Assembly (NCBI GenBank): GCA_034440615.1
Contig: JAOTOM010004617.1
Coordinates: 186,001 to 250,000, forward strand
Source: Ashinkailepas kermadecensis
Taxonomy: Eukaryota; Arthropoda; Thecostraca; Neolepadidae
Direction of reading: 5' to 3'
DNA length: 64,000 nucleotides
Position numbers and translations under genes: made by a program
The notes under the pieces: generated by a model
The model's database searches: none
What the model saw: only the letters and a program-made list of their open reading frames with translations
Told to the model about the DNA's origin: nothing
Shown here: in pieces, positions 34,730-46,606 of the stretch
Layout of the letters: the number at the start of each line of letters is the position of its first letter
How positions within the stretch are numbered: position 1 is the stretch's first letter

Positions 34730-36198
34730 GTGCGGCCGGCTGCCGCTGCCAGCAGTGCGGCCGCTTCTACCGCAGTCCAATGTCGCTCAACAACCACATG
34801 AAGCAGCACCAGGGCCTCACCGTGTGCCCCATCTGCGGCAAGGTGAACAGCATCGTGCCGTCGCTGCGCATCCACCTGCGGCAGGTGCACAAGCTGTCCG
34901 CCGACGAGATCTACCGGCTCATTCCTCAGCGGCGCTCGGGCCGCCGCCGCGTGGACCTGCCGTCGGCCCTGCCGTCGGCGACGCCGGCCGGAGCCGCTCC
35001 CGGTGGTGCCGGTGGTGTCGGTCCCGCTCCCGGTGGTGCCGGTCTCGGTGTTGCCGGCGCCGGTATCGGTGGTGTTGCCGGTCTCGGTGTTGCCGGCGCC
35101 GGTATCGGTGGTGTCGGTTTCGGTGTTGCCGGCGCCGGTATCGGTGGTGGTGCCGGTGCCGGTGGTGCCAGTCCCGGCGTTGCCACGCAGTGGAGGAGGG
35201 ACGCGTCCGGCAGCAGGGCGTGCCCGGCACCCGTGTCGGCGTGGCGGGCACTCAGTACGGCCGGACAAACCCGTGTCCAAGGTCGCAGTTGGCCGGGTTC
35301 GGGCGAGCGCAGGCGTTGGCCCTCTCCAGGGGTCGCTCCTGGCCCCCGCTCTGTGCACGGGGCCGCTGGACATGCCGTCCAGGGTCACGACATCGCCATG
35401 GAGCCTCATGGGAGACTGAGCTCTCCAACGCACGGAGGAACAGGTCCTGGTGGTCACGGAGCGTCGAATCCTCAAGCTCACCGTGGACAAAAACCTCGAC
35501 CTCACGGAGGACCCGATTCCGCAGTTTACGAGTGCGGCCTGTCGAAGCCTGTCACATCCAGTGGAGCAAACGCCTTGGATCAGTCATCTCGATATGTGCA
35601 CAGAGAACCGTATTCTTCAGTTCAAGGAAGTCTGAACAGCCTTGTCACAAGCCAGTCAGCGAGTCACACACACGAAGGAGTGGATCTTCCGACAGAAAGA
35701 GATGTAGATGCGCCGGTTTTTGGTTACCAAGACCTGTCCGAATGTAGTGGGCAAAGTCATCCAACTCGAGGAGGATCAAACATCTTCGTTCCCGCGAGCA
35801 GGGGATCGAGCCTGCAGAATTCCACGTGGGAAGAATCGAAAACAACTGCATCGCGTGAACGAGATCGTCAGAAGCGGGAAGTGGCGAACCCTCCGTCACA
35901 AGTAGAACCCAGCTACCCGTCTGGCGAAGGGCCGGGAGCGTCGCTTGGGCTCGCATCAACTGAGCCAGTTTCGGGCGGTTCGCAGACACGCCTGCCTCCA
36001 GCACCTCACGGCGACAGAGCCCAGTGTGCTGGGCTCTCGGCCGCGTCTTCGTGTCGGGATCGAGTGGCCAGTGCGCCGGACGACGACGACCGCGTGGACC
36101 ACGACGCGGAGCCAGTGCAGCGCGCCGCCCCGGGTGGTCTGGAACGGAGCGAGTCGGAACTGCCCGCCGATTGTGACCCGGCAGCCCCAGTCCTGTGA
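34730..36198 (+). CDS. Alternative 3'-terminal exon 3: C2H2 zinc-finger pair with long tail
   Basis: It starts after GTCGTCCGCAG with GT completing Gly from a phase-1 donor, then 488 codons and TGA. Finger 1 is C6-x2-C9-x12-H22-x3-H26, finger 2 is C32-x2-C35-x12-H48-x4-H53, and the linker is QGLTV. Helix positions -1, 2, 3 and 6 read S, M, S, N and I, P, S, I. After RRSGRRR the protein turns into Gly/Ala/Val repeats of the type GVAGAGIGG (about residues 95-150), then a long polar, probably disordered Ser/Pro/Arg-rich tail with an acidic DDDDRVDHDAE patch near the end. The fingers are secure. How much of the tail is really translated is less sure, since GC-rich repeats keep frames open, but no splice donor is required before the stop. 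It would be an alternative to the other four finger exons. Confidence 0.8.
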
Positions 36199-37702
36199 AC
36201 TGGATGTCGCCAACCGAGTCGCACCAACACGTGTTCTGGGTGTTCTGGGTTCCAGAACACGTGTTCTGGGTGTAGTGCTGTCGGCCGAGGTTGGTCGAGG
36301 GACACAAATCGCATGGCACTGGCGGAGACAAAGCGTCGTGTCGAGCCGGAAGACGGGGTGGTGCCAACTGAACCAGGTTGGCAAGCTCGACCTTGACAAA
36401 GTTGTCTGTGGACATTGGGCTGCAGGACGGTTTGTGACCAACTATGTAGACAACTGGGGCGGTTTTGTGTCGATTGAAGTGGACTGGTGTACAAAGCGAG
36501 CAGTGTCTTCAAATCATTTCTCGCAGCCGATAGGTAGGCAAAGTTGACTGAAATTGTGCGGAAAAATCTAATAGAAGCAGTGACTGGTAGTTTTCGCTAT
36601 TTGTGGCTATATGGCTGTGGCGACCCAATGGAGCTCGCCCGCTACGGTGCACACCAACTGAGTACGTTGTAAAAGAACCCATCATATCATCTTGATCACG
36701 ATGAATGAATTGAAACAAGGTGTTGGTCGATGCAGGTGGTTGAGATTATTCCACCCCTGTGCTTTGATTACGCTGAGCAGATCGGTAGATGTTGAGCTTT
36801 GTTGTGGCATAGGTACAGTTTCGGTAGGAATTCATAGGTGAAGTGTCGTGCGTTCGTACCTAGCTGCGTTCGATTAGTGTGGCTGATGGGCAACAGGGCA
36901 ACTTCTGAGCCCGGACCTGGTGTACACGAGGTGAACTAATACACAGTTTAGCAATAATGAATGTAAGGAACTGCATAGCGACTGATTTCATCCAATCCTG
37001 GCATCGGTCTTCCTTGTCATGTGATTGCGCTCTCATCTCTTCAGTCTCAGAAGGCTGAAGACAGTGCTACACCTATCGATACGGTGATAGACAGGACAAG
37101 CTAGAATTTCCTTCGAAGCCATCGAAAGAATGCATACGTAGGTAGTATCCAGATAATTGCATTCATTTTTTACCCTGGTTGGATATCTACTTAGCATGAC
37201 TATTTTATGTCCAAAATCGTTGAGTAAGATACCTTGAAAAAGCATACATATATACTTGAAATGCCCGAGATGAAATGGGAACCACCGAAGCTGCCCGGTG
37301 CACCTTCACTAAGTCTCTCGACTATGTGAGCGCTGTGCGAAACTGAAGACTGAACAGGGAGCCAGTCTCTGGTGTGACAGGGGGGCCTAGGAGTTGTCAT
37401 TGGGGAGGTACTTATTTGAATGGTGCCACTACAAAGTACCTGGGAGGCGGCTTCGCCTGAAAATCCGTTGAGTAGGGGGGTGTGCGCTCGGGCCTGCCCA
37501 GAGGGGCGCCACCTTTTCATGGGGACACGTACCCCTGGTGTATCCGCCCCTGTAGTATGGTGTTATGCAGCGTTCTTAATTTGAATTGTGTTCACGAACA
37601 AAGCTACGCTCGGAGTATGCACCGTTCAGAGAGAGAAAAGCATCAACACTAGTTAATTTCAGCATGATTTGAGCTACCTACACATTTTCGGCTTCGTCAC
37701 TG
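36199..37702. other. Presumed 3' region of finger exon 3; no other gene
   Basis: An 18-bp perfect palindrome, CCAGAACACGTGTTCTGG, lies at 36252-36269 within a short GTGTTCTGGGT repeat. I found no clear AATAAA. Nothing else was recognised. Confidence 0.4.
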
Positions 37703-37995
37703 CAATGACACGTGGCAGGTGCGTTGTCGCTGTCACTGCAGTGACACGTGGCAGGTGCGTTGTCGCCGTCACTGCGGCGACACGTGGCAGGTGCGTTGTC
37801 GCTGTCACTGCAGTGACACGTGGCAGGTGCGTTGTCGCTGTCACTGCAGTGACACGTGGCAGGTGCGTTGTCGCCGTCACTGGGGGTGTGTCAGCGTGCA
37901 GTCGTTGTGTGTCACTGCGGCGACACGTGGCAGGTGCGTTGTCGCTGTCACTGCAGTAACACGTGGCAGGTGCGTCGTCACCGTCACTGTCGCCG
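37703..37995. repeat. 36-bp minisatellite
   Basis: About seven units of CACTGCAGTGACACGTGGCA-GGTGCGTTGTCGCTGT, with one interrupted unit near 37885. Confidence 0.95.
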
Positions 37996-39809
37996 GTGCA
38001 GTGAGACGCTGGTCGCGGTTGCTTATTGCTGGTCCAATGGACACGCAATGACTATTGAGCACATCTGTAGTCTGTTTCATATGCATTTTTACTTCTTACT
38101 ACTTACAACATCGACGTACTTACAACATCGACGTTTAGCTTACTACTTACAACTTTACTCTGCTTCATATCAAGGTTGTACATTGCAAAAAAGGCGTGGT
38201 AAATTTACTTCAGAAGCAAATGCGTTGAGTGTGATTCGTGCGTCGCGTTTGTCACGATTTAATGAAACAATTTGACATCAAGACTTCCGGAAAACATGCT
38301 ACTGACGTATTTGTTTGTCATTTTAGGTACCAAACTGTTGAAGGACATGCATAGGTCGTAAAAACTCCAAAAAGTAGGCTACGCGACAGTTGCAGTTCGG
38401 GTCATTAAAGTAAACGAGAACAAGCGTGAACATCAATAGCTAATTGTTATTTTGAGGGACCTTTTTTACTCGCTTGTGTATCTTTGACTGCTTAACTTTC
38501 AACTTAGCTTTTAGTATATTCACTATGTATATATATATATATACGTGCGTGGAGCGCACCTAAAGGCCAATAATGCTTCGTACTACGTTTTGGAAAAGAT
38601 TCTGCAGCTGGAACTGGTACCACCGAACACAACTGTAGATGAAAATATAGTATATGCTGTACGCCAACCAACTGACAGCCAAAAGTGCTGGCATCCGCCC
38701 TACTTACAATTTGCTCTGGTATTAATATAGGTGCTCCTCGTTGCACACAAAAGACAATACGACCTCCGGTGTGGAAGCCAAATGATCGCCGCAAACGAGA
38801 AGCTGAAGACGAAGATGTTGCCGCAGGGCATGTCAAACACTGCCTGGGTTGTTTAAATGTCCTGTTAGAACGTGAATTGCACAGATACCGATACGGATAA
38901 TATGCGTTAGTACTTAGACATCCCACCTACTTTGCATTGAATCAGGCCCCCACAGTACACCACTTCCACGGCTTCACCACTTCGAGCGAACAAAAAATTC
39001 AAATTTTACACCTACTAAATTTGTATTTCGACTAAAATTGGTGTACAGGGTAGTCTTGTGCTCTGAACACGCCTTAACAAGTTTTAGCCCGATCCGACCA
39101 ACAGTTTCGGAGTTATAGCCTAAGGCAGTATTTTGAGGTCACACAAGGGTATATAAAAAACTTCTTTTTTTACTACGCGCTTCAACTAACCGTGATCGCA
39201 ATTGATATGTGCACCGTAGTCACAAACATTAACCCTCTCCGTCTCTCCGGTTAGATCCACCCCGTCTCGGGGGGTGGATAAACCCCCCCCTCTAATCTCA
39301 AAACTAAGCGTCGCACGAAATAGAAAGAGGTGCCATCGGAAAGAGCTCGACGAGTACAGACACCAACCCCAATTTCCCCCCCCAAAAAAAGTGACGTCAC
39401 TAGGGGGCCTAGATTTTCATGACTTACATCATGTTTTTGGCTCTGGGGAGTTCATTTTGTGGAATATTTGAAACACCAAAAATTATTTGGAATCAGAAAA
39501 GGAAGACGAAATTGACTAGGGCTAAAACATTTTTGACCACCCAAAAATCAACATTTTATGTTTTGGAAATTTCAAAATGTTGAGTTTTAAAGTTTTCTTC
39601 AATTTTTATTTGTATGATGCGTGGAGCGGATCGAAAACCGGTGTTCGAAGTCAACTTGCTCTAATAAAAAAAGCTTACTTTAGCCAGAATCTTCGATTTT
39701 AACTATAATGGGAAAATATACAGAACTAATAAGTAATAAAAAACTGAAAATATAAAACAAAATTATCTCGTGCGTTTTGTTGTGTCCCTAAAGATAAGCA
39801 AACGTTGAA
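37996..39809. other. No recognised gene
   Basis: A short frame at 38685-38900 ends in a basic stretch (VWKPNDRRKREAEDED) and could be a fragment of something real, but I do not recognise it. A short (TA)n lies at 38527-38543. The remainder is AT-rich. Confidence 0.35.
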
Positions 39810-40035
39810 AGTTTCGTTAAAATATCTTTATCCGTTAAAGCGTGATGACTGGTTGAACTTTTTTGGAGGTGACCTCACTTGACCTTCACTAACTCGTTGA
39901 CCCTAGATGACCTGACCTCAAAATTCTGACACAACATGCCAAATTGATGTGGGATGCGCCGTTCTTTCACTATCCGCGAAAAACCTGATGGGGGGGGGGT
40001 GCCTAACAAACTCCCCCTCGAGACGGCGCGGGTTA
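39810..40035. repeat. Dispersed repeat, copy 2, with clustered AGGTCA half-sites
   Basis: Homologous to 10245-10498. Between 39868 and 39922 the reverse word TGACC(T/C) occurs five times, including TGACCTGACCTC. A G9 tract follows at about 39990, and the copy ends GAGACGGCGCGGGTTA. Confidence 0.75.
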
Positions 40036-40509
40036 ATATGTATGACAACAAGGGTATCTTTGGCGATACATGTCTCATCTATAATGAAGAGAAAGTATGA
40101 CATATTATGCAACTTTGAGAATAAAAATGACTAAAGAAAAGACATCCGTGATAAAATATCAACATTTCTCACGTTTGACCTTGTGACCCCATGACATCGT
40201 GACCTTCTGTGACCCCTAGCCCATTGAAATTGATACATTTTATGGCATAAATACAAGCGGGTATGATTTGTCTGCCATGTAGATAAAAACGTTTTGCTTT
40301 TAAATATTCCATATACGCGCCCGTTCTCCATGGTTTCTATGATTTTCCGATTTTTGGAACGGACGGATTACGCGTAAGTTGGAAAACTACGGGGATCGAG
40401 CAATGAGATATAGAAGGGTAATATGAAAACGATTGCTTTAGGAAATATATTTACAACTTATTGATGTAAGTCTTATAGATTGCCTTTATAAACTTCACAA
40501 ATTTCACAG

Positions 40510-41520
40510 TCACCCATTACCGATAGGTTGTTTATTGGAGTTTATGGGCATATGGACTGCACCGACCAGCGCCCAAACGAGAAAAAAGTTTGCGCTCTCC
40601 AAACGAGCATTTGCAGCACACACAGAAAAAGCTATTATCTTTGTTTGTTATATGTCAAGCAAAAATATGGTCCTTCCATCGTGTTAATAAAAAAAATCAC
40701 GGGCATCGAGGTCCCCAGAGGTCACGTGACCTGAGTTAATGGGATAACTTTTCAATCATTTATCACATATAAAAATATTACCGGAATTGGATTCCTTGAA
40801 AATTTGCGGGTTCGAAAATATCTGGACATTTATATTTTGAACGATATTTAGCATAGTTATCAGCCACCGAGCCTAACCTTGCAGCGTGACCTTCCGGATA
40901 TACCCGAGGCTATAACTCCTGAACCGTTGACCTGATCGAAATACAATTTTAGCAGGAGGATTCGGGGCATAAGATAACCCTATGCATCAATCATTTGCTC
41001 AAAATCTGAGACATGAGGGTGGACAATCACCCCTTTGCCTGGTCGATTTGTCCTATAATTTCCCCGTTATCGTTCCTTAAATTTATGAATATTATACAGC
41101 TTTGTACATTACTACTTTTTAAAATAGTCCATCATCCACACCATGCCAGAAAACGTGTTGGTATGTGTTATCAAACTGCATCTCGATAATGGACTGGGGG
41201 ACGGGAAAATTAGTAGCTCAATCCTCGAAACATTTCAAATATGGGAAAGTTTGTGCCCTCCAAATGGGGATTTATAGGGCGAAAAACGCCTATTTTTTTG
41301 CTATATATCAAGTCAGAACATTGTCCTTCCATTATGTCAATTAAAAGTACAATAAGTGCACGGACATCGAGGTCACTGGAGGTCACGGAACCTGAGGGCA
41401 TGGGGCAACTCTTTTATTATTCATCACATGTTACATATACTGTCAGATTTGGACTCCATCAATCTTTGCGAGTTCAAAAATGTCTGGATATTTATATTTT
41501 GACTGCTAATTAACTTTGTA
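40510..41520. repeat. Diverged tandem duplication, about 680-bp spacing
   Basis: Segments of about 340 bp at 40510-40870 and 41190-41520 share in order the blocks TTTG(C/T)GC(T/C)CTCCAAA, GTCCTTCCAT, CATCGAGGTC, AGAGGTCACG/GGAGGTCACG, and TATTTATATTTTGA-type ends. Between them, 40855-41050 is repeated at 43488-43682 (next entry). Confidence 0.7.
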
Positions 41521-43034
41521 GCGAAGCTGGTCGTGGTGGCCCTTTCATTTCAGAGATGTAGCCCCTCCCCACTGTATGTCGCGACAGGAATCATACCGGG
41601 CCTGGCCTGGAGCGGCGCCGATCTGTCTAACTGCTGGCGTCGGCACTGCCGCCGTCCGCCGGCGAGGCCAGTGGACTTTAATCCTCTCATCCCCTCTTCC
41701 GGCCGAGGTGCACAGATATCTGTATTGAACAGATATCACAGATATCACACAGATATCACAGATATCTGGGCCTGGCACCGCCGTCGTCTGACGGCGCGAC
41801 CTCGACATGTGATTGTCAGTGATTCTATTCTGGGAACCAACGGGCGCAGTGTGTGTGTAGATGACAGTGAGATGACAGTGAGATGACAGTGGTATGACAG
41901 TAGTATGACTGGACGTGACAGGTCCTGTCGCTGTGGCAATTATATGTCGTTACTGTCTCGAGTGCAGTGTGTGTGTGTGGGATGACAGGTATGACAAATG
42001 TCATGCCCCGTAACTGTTGTCAGGTGTGTCTGTGATAATAGGTGAGTCTGTGATATTAGATGTGTCGGCGATGTCAGGTGTTGTGTCAGGTACGTAAGGA
42101 CAAGTGTATGTCTAAGTATTGGATGTGTGTATGGATCACGAATGCAATGGTGACATAATAATGGGTGACTGCTGGATGAATGATCCTCTGTCTGTGAATG
42201 TCAAATGCCCGCTGTCCGTGAGCAGCTGTGGCCATGTGTCGCTATTGTCAGGCGCCGTGTCGCCCCGTCCAGCCAGCTGCCTGTGTGCCGCTGAGCTCAG
42301 CAGCTCTGGTGTCAGACGCCAGGCCGCGGCGCGGTGCCGCCGAATTGTGCCGTGAACAGCAGTAGTTCCCACGAGTCGGCCGAGGCTCTGGTTTCTACCA
42401 CAGATGGTTCTGGTCTGATGGAATGTCTCTGATGTCTGAGAGGGACGGCGCGTCCGTCCGGTGCAGGAAAGCGCACCGGGCACGATCATTGTTCTCGATG
42501 GTTCTCGATGGCCGTACGACCGACGCTCTCGGATGTGACGCGAAAGTCACATCACAGCTCAGCTCTGGATAGGTCACGTGATTGCCTGGCATGGTTCCAT
42601 GGGCGTTGGCGGTCGCGTTTAGCTGGTGCGGCGCTGAGGGCTCCGGGGAAGAGTCGTGAGACGGCGCTCAGCGGGAAAGGGCGGCCGGTGGCCGGCCCTG
42701 TCCCGTACTGCGATACTGTAGGTACGTACGACTCTGACTGAGTCGTTGATTCTCTTGAGATGTAGCTGTTTGAATACTTGAACGTATAACGTGATTGAAG
42801 ACCGGTCGGTGTGGAAGTTGAATTGTATGTTGATGTGCACGCTAATGCCTCATTGAATGTTTGGACATTTAACAAGAGGTTGAGATGATGTATGAAGATG
42901 TGACTGATAAGGTGTATGGTGATTGTCAAGATGTACGGGGCCCTGCGATTGTTGAGTTGGTATGAAGAGAGCTTTGTTATGTATGGTGGCCAGATAACTA
43001 ACGTTTGAAGATGTGGCAATTGAGATGTATGTCG
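41521..43034. other. No gene; GC-rich intronic sequence with short repeats
   Basis: CAGATATCACA words (41720-41768) and GATGACAGTGA repeats (41861-41905). No finger exon was found despite searching for C-x2-C/H-x3-H patterns. Confidence 0.45.
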
Positions 43035-43095
43035 TGGGCGCGAATGATCAATTCTGGTCGAAGCGCCCTAAAGCCCAAATAACTAACTAACTAAC
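43035..43095 (+). mobile_element. 61-bp SINE tail insertion with 13-bp target-site duplication
   Basis: The word gagatgtatgtcg flanks it at 43022-43034 and 43096-43108. The insert starts with an inverted repeat GGGCGC...GCGCCC (27 bp apart) and ends in AAATAACTAACTAACTAA. 59 of its bases are identical to 24742-24800. Confidence 0.9.
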
Positions 43096-43487
43096 GAGAT
43101 GTATGTCGGCCAATAAGTGGTTGTATATCAAGATATGGGATGGCTTGGTGAATTATCGTCTGTCGAGCTTGATTGAAGCTGCCTGTCGCTAAAAGAGGCT
43201 ATTGTGCTAATTTGACTATCACTGCTGCACTATTGAATCTGAATTATTTCCGCCATATTTCTGCTTCTTAATGGCACAAATAAAAGTGCGGGATTTGAGA
43301 TGCCTGTCGAGAGACGTTTGGATCGGAGCTCTTGGAATTGCGGTACAGAGCTATTGAACATATACCCGGTTTTTTTTTAATATCGTCAACGCGAGGTCCA
43401 TAATACTATTCACGTAGCCCAAAGAAGTTTGCCCAGACATCTGCGAAATGTCTGATAAGCTCTGGGGAGAAAAAGGGGAGACAACTT

Positions 43488-43682
43488 AGTTATCGGCCAC
43501 CAAACATAACCATGCAGCGTGACCTTCCAGAAATTCCCGAGGCTATGACTCCTGAACCTTTGACCTGATCGAAGTAAAATTTATACGGGTGGATTCGGGG
43601 CATAAAATAACCTTGTACACAAATTTTGCTCAAAATCTGAGACATGAGGGTGGTCAATCACCCCTTTGGCTGGTCGATTTGT
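43488..43682. repeat. Dispersed repeat matching 40855-41050
   Basis: The two copies share GCAGCGTGACCTTCC, CCCGAGGCTATAACTCCTGA-like text, TTGACCTGATCGAA, GGATTCGGGGCATAA and AAAATCTGAGACATGAGGGT, in the same order with roughly 85% identity by eye. Confidence 0.85.
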
Positions 43683-44796
43683 CGTGGAAGAGGCTGCGAC
43701 ATGGGCGCTACCGGCGTTTATAGTCGTAACTACAACAGCTGATCGCCTGAGTGGAATAACCGTATCAAACTTCCTCGAGGCCATTTGGACCAGCGGCGAG
43801 TACAGGGACATTTGGACACTGCCTCCTCCCCCCGCATGGCGTCCCTCCTGAAGGGAAAGCATCCCGTCCCCTCAACGGATTGTCCTGCCAAAGGTACCTC
43901 TTTCAGAGGAAAAGGGGTCCTTTTGAGACGAAAAAGGCGCCCTTCAATCTATTTTAGTGCATCCTTCCCGCTGAGCGAATTTGCCGCCGAAGGCGCCCTT
44001 CCGAGAAAATGTGCGCCCCCATCAGCTAATTCACTGAGAGTCAGGAGTTGATCTATCACCATCAATACAAACTACTTGCCTTTCATTTGACAAAAACGGC
44101 AATATAAACTATTACCGAAATGGCTCTGGCATGTCCAGGTTCATGTTCATGCGTGGTCTGAACCTGCGTGGCCTTCGTCGCCTCCTATTTTCAACAACCA
44201 TGCTTAACATCTAGCTTGTTTTAATGTCCCTACTGCTCAGATAGTATCACTTGACAGATAATCACTTGACAGAGTCTCACTCTCAGATATATTAATTCGA
44301 TAATCTTAGATCAGAGAAACATTTACCATTTATGGGTAGAGTAATCTTTGGTGGTAAGTTCTGCTTCACTTTTACTACAAGTTGTAATTGTAGTTGCAAG
44401 TAGTAACTTTTATGAAACACCCTGCCTGAATTTAGTCCAGGATAGTAGTAGTAGTATATTTGAAGTAGTAAATTAAGATTGTAGATTGTGCTTTGTGAAA
44501 CATAATTTTACAACTACAACTTACTACTTACTACTTACACCGAAATTATGCTTTATGAAACAGGCTAATGATGTGATTGGCAGTGTTCAATATATTTTCC
44601 GGTATTTTAACTGAATTAATCGATATTCGTCATCCAGAAGTGACTAAAAGTGAATCGCGGCTATGAGCGTGCACTCATAGCACAACTATGTATAAATGAG
44701 AACCACAACTAATGAGAACCACTAACACCCGAATTAGGTGGCTTCCGAACCCCACAATTTAGATGGTCACGGTGGTAATTAGTACGATAACAGATA
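43683..44796. other. No gene; foldback-like TACTACTTAC words
   Basis: Complementary words such as AGTTGTAATTGTAGTTG and CAACTACAACTTACTAC occur between 44360 and 44545, followed in each case by (C)ATGAAAC(A), and similar words occur near 38090-38160. This may be a small foldback element. No gene seen. Confidence 0.4.
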
Positions 44797-44930
44797 TATC
44801 GCGGTCACGGTAGTAAGTAATACGGTAGCAGTAGAATCGCGGTCGCGGTAGTAAGTAGTGCGGTAGCAGTGGTATCGCGGTCACGGTAGTAAGTAGTGCG
44901 GTAGCAGTGGTATCGCGGTCACGGTTCAGG
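44797..44930. repeat. 38-bp minisatellite
   Basis: About 3.5 units of CGGTCACGGTAGTAAGTAGT-GCGGTAGCAGTGGTATCG. Confidence 0.92.
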
Positions 44931-45111
44931 TAGCACACAGGTTTCTACTCAGTTCCCGACCCTGGCAAGCTTTATATCACTTGGGCGATATCAGCGGAAA
45001 ACGTCGACTTTCCACCGTACCTCAATGGTCAAAAGTCGAACAGGAACGGTGGGAGGCAACAGTTTTGCGGGTGGGGAGGGGGTGCCGCCGAGCCCGACCG
45101 GAGCCGTACGG

Positions 45112-45440
45112 TTTGCAGTAGAGCCGCACGGTCTGCAGTAGAGTCGCACGGTCTGCAGTAGAGTCGTACGGTCTGCAGTAGAGCCGTACGGTCCGCAGGA
45201 GAACCGTACGGTCCGCAGGAGAACCGTACGGTCCGCAGGAGATCCGTACGGTCTGCAATAGGGCCGTACTGTCTGCAGTAGAGTCGTACGGTCTGCAGTA
45301 GAGTCGTACGGTCTGCAGTAGAGCCGTACGGTCTGCAGTAGAGCTCTACGGTCTGCAGTAGAGTCGTACGGTCTGCAGTAGAGTCGTACGGTCTGCAGTA
45401 AAGCCGTACGGTCTGCAGTATAGTCGTGCGGTCTCCAGTA
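45112..45440. repeat. 20-bp minisatellite
   Basis: About 16 units of GTCTGCAGTAGAGTCGTACG. The block at 45200-45250 uses the variant GTCCGCAGGAGAACCGTACG, so variants are clustered. Confidence 0.95.
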
Positions 45441-45728
45441 GCCAGTATTTGTGGAGGAAACTTGTGTTTGTGGCGGCACTGATACGCCGATGGAGAGGGG
45501 CACCACTGCAGTCATAGGCAGGGGCACCACTGCAGTCATTTGCAGGGGCACCACTGCAGTTACCACTACAGCAGGGGCGATACTGGGGTAATGTGACCGG
45601 TGGCTAATATATTTTTAGATGCTACCTACACACAAATCTAATCGTTATTTTTGTAACTTAATCGTCATTACCGGATTTCGATCGTTATCTTTTGGCGGGT
45701 TCCCTTTTCAATTTTTGTTTGCGAATTT

Positions 45729-45729
<1 letters not shown>

Positions 45730-45790
<61 letters not shown>

Positions 45791-45902
45791 GTGGTCTGCC
45801 GATGACGTGGTCTGTCGATGACGTGGTCTGTCGATGACGTGGTCTGTGGATGACGTGGTCTGTGGATGACGTGGTCTGTGGATGACGTGGTCTGTCGATG
45901 CC
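45730..45902. repeat. (CT)n microsatellite followed by 16-bp minisatellite
   Basis: (CT) for about 58 bp at 45733-45788, then about seven units of GACGTGGTCTGTCGAT. Confidence 0.95.
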
Positions 45903-46054
45903 GTCTTATCCAGTGACTTAGCATGACCTCGGAAAGAGGTTTTTTTTTGGTATCAGATGTAAAATGAGTGCCCGAAGCGGTAGTCAGCGCACAAGGGCGC
46001 TGTGTCTGATTCCCACGTTATCCGAAAAGCGGTACGAGGCGTTGAATTTCCAGG

Positions 46055-46290
46055 CCACATTTGGACAGCTTACAATATCAGGATGCCATATCGCAGGCCA
46101 CATTTGGACAGCTTACAATATCAGGATACCATATCGCAGGCCACATTTGGACAGCTTGCAATATCAGGATACCATATCGCAGGCCACACTTAAACAGCTT
46201 ATAATATCAGATGTCATATCGCAGGCCACACTTGAATTGCTTGCGATATCAGATGTCATATCGCAGGCCACACTTAAACAGCTTACAGAT
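46055..46290. repeat. 43-bp minisatellite
   Basis: Units starting CCACATTTGGACAGCTTACA recur at 46055, 46098, 46141 and 46184, then at about 42 bp. Confidence 0.93.
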
Positions 46291-46606
46291 ACGGCCAACT
46301 CCATGCGATCCGCTGGATGCTCCCACTGGAACAATGCGATCCGCTGGATGCTTCCACCCCCTCCTCCATCAAGTCAGATTGCCATTAAATTACCATTGAG
46401 CATGCATTCTTCGAAAGCATTCTTCAAGCATTCTTCCAAACAAAATCAAAAGTATCGCAACGATAGTCCAAAGAACCAGCCACTTTTTTGCAGTTGAAAA
46501 GGGTTCATTGAAAACGGGTGGGGGAGGCTTCATCACCCACGTATTCACCTTGGTCTGGAAGGAGCCGGCGGTGCTGTTGCTGTCTGATGCGCCTGCTGCT
46601 CGGCAG
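46291..46606. other. Intron end before finger exon 4
   Basis: No gene seen. It ends in the acceptor GCCTGCTGCTCGGCAG. Confidence 0.5.

Noticed and set aside
35770..35880. tRNA gene on the minus strand (TTCCCGC...GCGGGAA ends, GGCTCGATCCCC B-box-like)
   Set aside because: About 92 nt with no A-box and no proper D or anticodon arm; it lies inside the open frame of finger exon 3.
35645..36415. 256-codon minus-strand frame opposite finger exon 3
   Set aside because: GC-rich shadow of the + strand frame without recognised domains.
41540..42740. GC-rich region as another finger exon
   Set aside because: No C-x2-C...H-x3-H pattern or phase-1 acceptor followed by a finger was found in any + frame.
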